NCBI GenBank assembly: GCA_016303265.1
Contig: JAEDLZ010000073.1
Location: forward strand, 1-6,614
DNA length: 6,614 nucleotides
DNA from: Clostridiales bacterium
Lineage (GTDB): Bacteria > Bacillota > Clostridia > Monoglobales > Monoglobaceae
Reading direction: 5' to 3'
Part shown: one piece after another, positions 5,909-6,614 of the stretch
How positions within the stretch are numbered: the stretch's first letter is position 1
How the letters are laid out: each line of letters begins with the position of its first letter
Notes under the pieces: generated by a model
Seen by the model: only the letters and a program-made list of their open reading frames with translations
Told to the model about the DNA's origin: nothing
Database searches by the model: none
Translations under genes and position numbers: made by a program

Positions 5909-6614
5909 TTATTTCTCGATAATGCCGTCTATTCTGATTGAGAAGTAAGGAGCGCTGCGGAATGTAGATTCATCAAAGAAGGTAACACCATCCTCTTCTC
6001 TAACAGCCTCTACGGTTTCGCCCTCATAGATAACCTTAGGAGTATCACCGGAGAAGTCCATGTATGAAAGGTCAACCTTGCCTTCTTCGCTGTCAGTCGT
6101 TAAGGTAGCACCGCCAACAGTAAATTTGGAAGTATCAAATACTTTCAAAGAACCGTCCTTAAGTGCAGCTTCAACTTCTGCAACCTTTTCAGCCGTACCT
6201 TCCGCACAGGAATTACCCAGCTTAGTTATAGCAACAGCGCCTGTTTCATAGCCTTCTGCCCAGTCGGTCTTAACATCTTCGCCGTTTAATACAGCCTCGA
6301 TTACATACTTATAATATACGGACCAGTTATTTGTAGCTGATGTAAGCGCCGCGTCGGGAGCAACATCTAACATATCAACATTGTAACCAACCGAGTAGCA
6401 TACCTTACCTTCTTCAAGGGCTTTCTGAACAGCCTTAGGTGCACCCTGAGAATCCGCATGCTGTCCGACAATAACGCAGCCGTCAGCCACGAATGCCTCT
6501 GCTGCCGCACCTTCCTTATCAAAGTCAAACCATGACTGTGTATAGGTAACATCCATTGTTACATCCGGATAAACCGACTGAATACCAAGGAAGAACGCTG
6601 TATAGCCTGATACC
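5909..6614 (-). CDS. BMP family nucleoside-binding lipoprotein, C-terminal 234 residues (5' end outside window)
   Basis: The extracellular ligand-capturing subunit of the transporter encoded by the next three genes, of the BmpA/PnrA/NupN (Med-like, PF02608) family. The frame is open to the window edge, so the ATG at 6554-6556 is internal: the 19 codons before it (VSGYTAFFLGIQSVYPDVT) match the family's usual stretch. Numbering from the edge, landmarks are YTQSWFD (24-30), an expected Rossmann-like stretch VADGCVIVGQHADSQGAP (42-59), VGYNVDM (75-81), LTSATNNWSVYYKYVIEAVLNG (90-111 region) and the end RSAPYFSIRIDGI (219-231). The signal peptide, lipobox cysteine and N-terminal lobe are not visible. 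The stop at 5909-5911 is followed by a hairpin. The position ahead of nupO, nupP and nupQ is the standard gene order of this transporter type. The ligand is probably a nucleoside but is not proven here. Confidence 0.92.
   Translation of the reverse strand, partial: VSGYTAFFLGIQSVYPDVTMDVTYTQSWFDFDKEGAAAEAFVADGCVIVGQHADSQGAPKAVQKALEEGKVCYSVGYNVDMLDVAPDAALTSATNNWSVYYKYVIEAVLNGEDVKTDWAEGYETGAVAITKLGNSCAEGTAEKVAEVEAALKDGSLKVFDTSKFTVGGATLTTDSEEGKVDLSYMDFSGDTPKVIYEGETVEAVREEDGVTFFDESTFRSAPYFSIRIDGIIEK

Noticed and set aside
6554..6556. ATG as the start of the BMP-family gene
   Set aside because: The frame stays open to the window edge and the upstream residues match the family, so this Met is internal.

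Overview
The window looks like a chromosomal segment of a Clostridia-type Bacillota. The protein families (a membrane-anchored M23 peptidase with a conserved N-terminal domain, a secreted polysaccharide deacetylase, and a BMP-type nucleoside ABC transporter), purine-rich Shine-Dalgarno sequences, moderate-to-low GC and intrinsic terminators all fit this. I cannot name the genus from sequence alone.

Layout: two transcription units converge on a shared terminator. The left unit (+ strand, 8-1993) encodes two membrane-anchored cell-envelope enzymes 15 nt apart: an M23 zinc peptidase and a CE4/NodB polysaccharide deacetylase with PgaB/IcaB-like metal-site spacing. A perfect 19-bp inverted repeat (1979-2019) ends both units. 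The right unit (- strand, 6614 down to 2026) encodes, in transcription order, a BMP-family substrate-binding protein (N-terminus beyond the window), a 215-nt spacer, a double-domain ABC ATPase (NupO type), and two permeases (NupP and NupQ types). The last three genes are tightly packed: nupO and nupP overlap by 1 nt as TAATG, and nupP and nupQ are 6 nt apart.

How the genes work together: the right unit is a complete BMP/NupNOPQ-type uptake system. The lipoprotein captures a ligand, two PF02653 permeases form the channel, and the tandem ATPase powers it. Relatives import purine or other nucleosides, but the exact substrate cannot be read from this window. The left unit probably remodels peptidoglycan or another surface polysaccharide on the outer face of the membrane. 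Nothing links it functionally to the transporter beyond the shared terminator.

The least ordinary stretch is the bmp-nupO spacer (5694-5908). It holds a 13-bp hairpin likely to lower transporter expression relative to the binding protein, then five contiguous degenerate 15-nt repeats that include a 7-nt microsatellite and are in phase with nupO. The best nupO start is a TTG codon 45 nt inside the longest ATG-initiated frame. I found no mobile element, CRISPR array, tRNA or rRNA, and no convincing evidence of a wholly new system.
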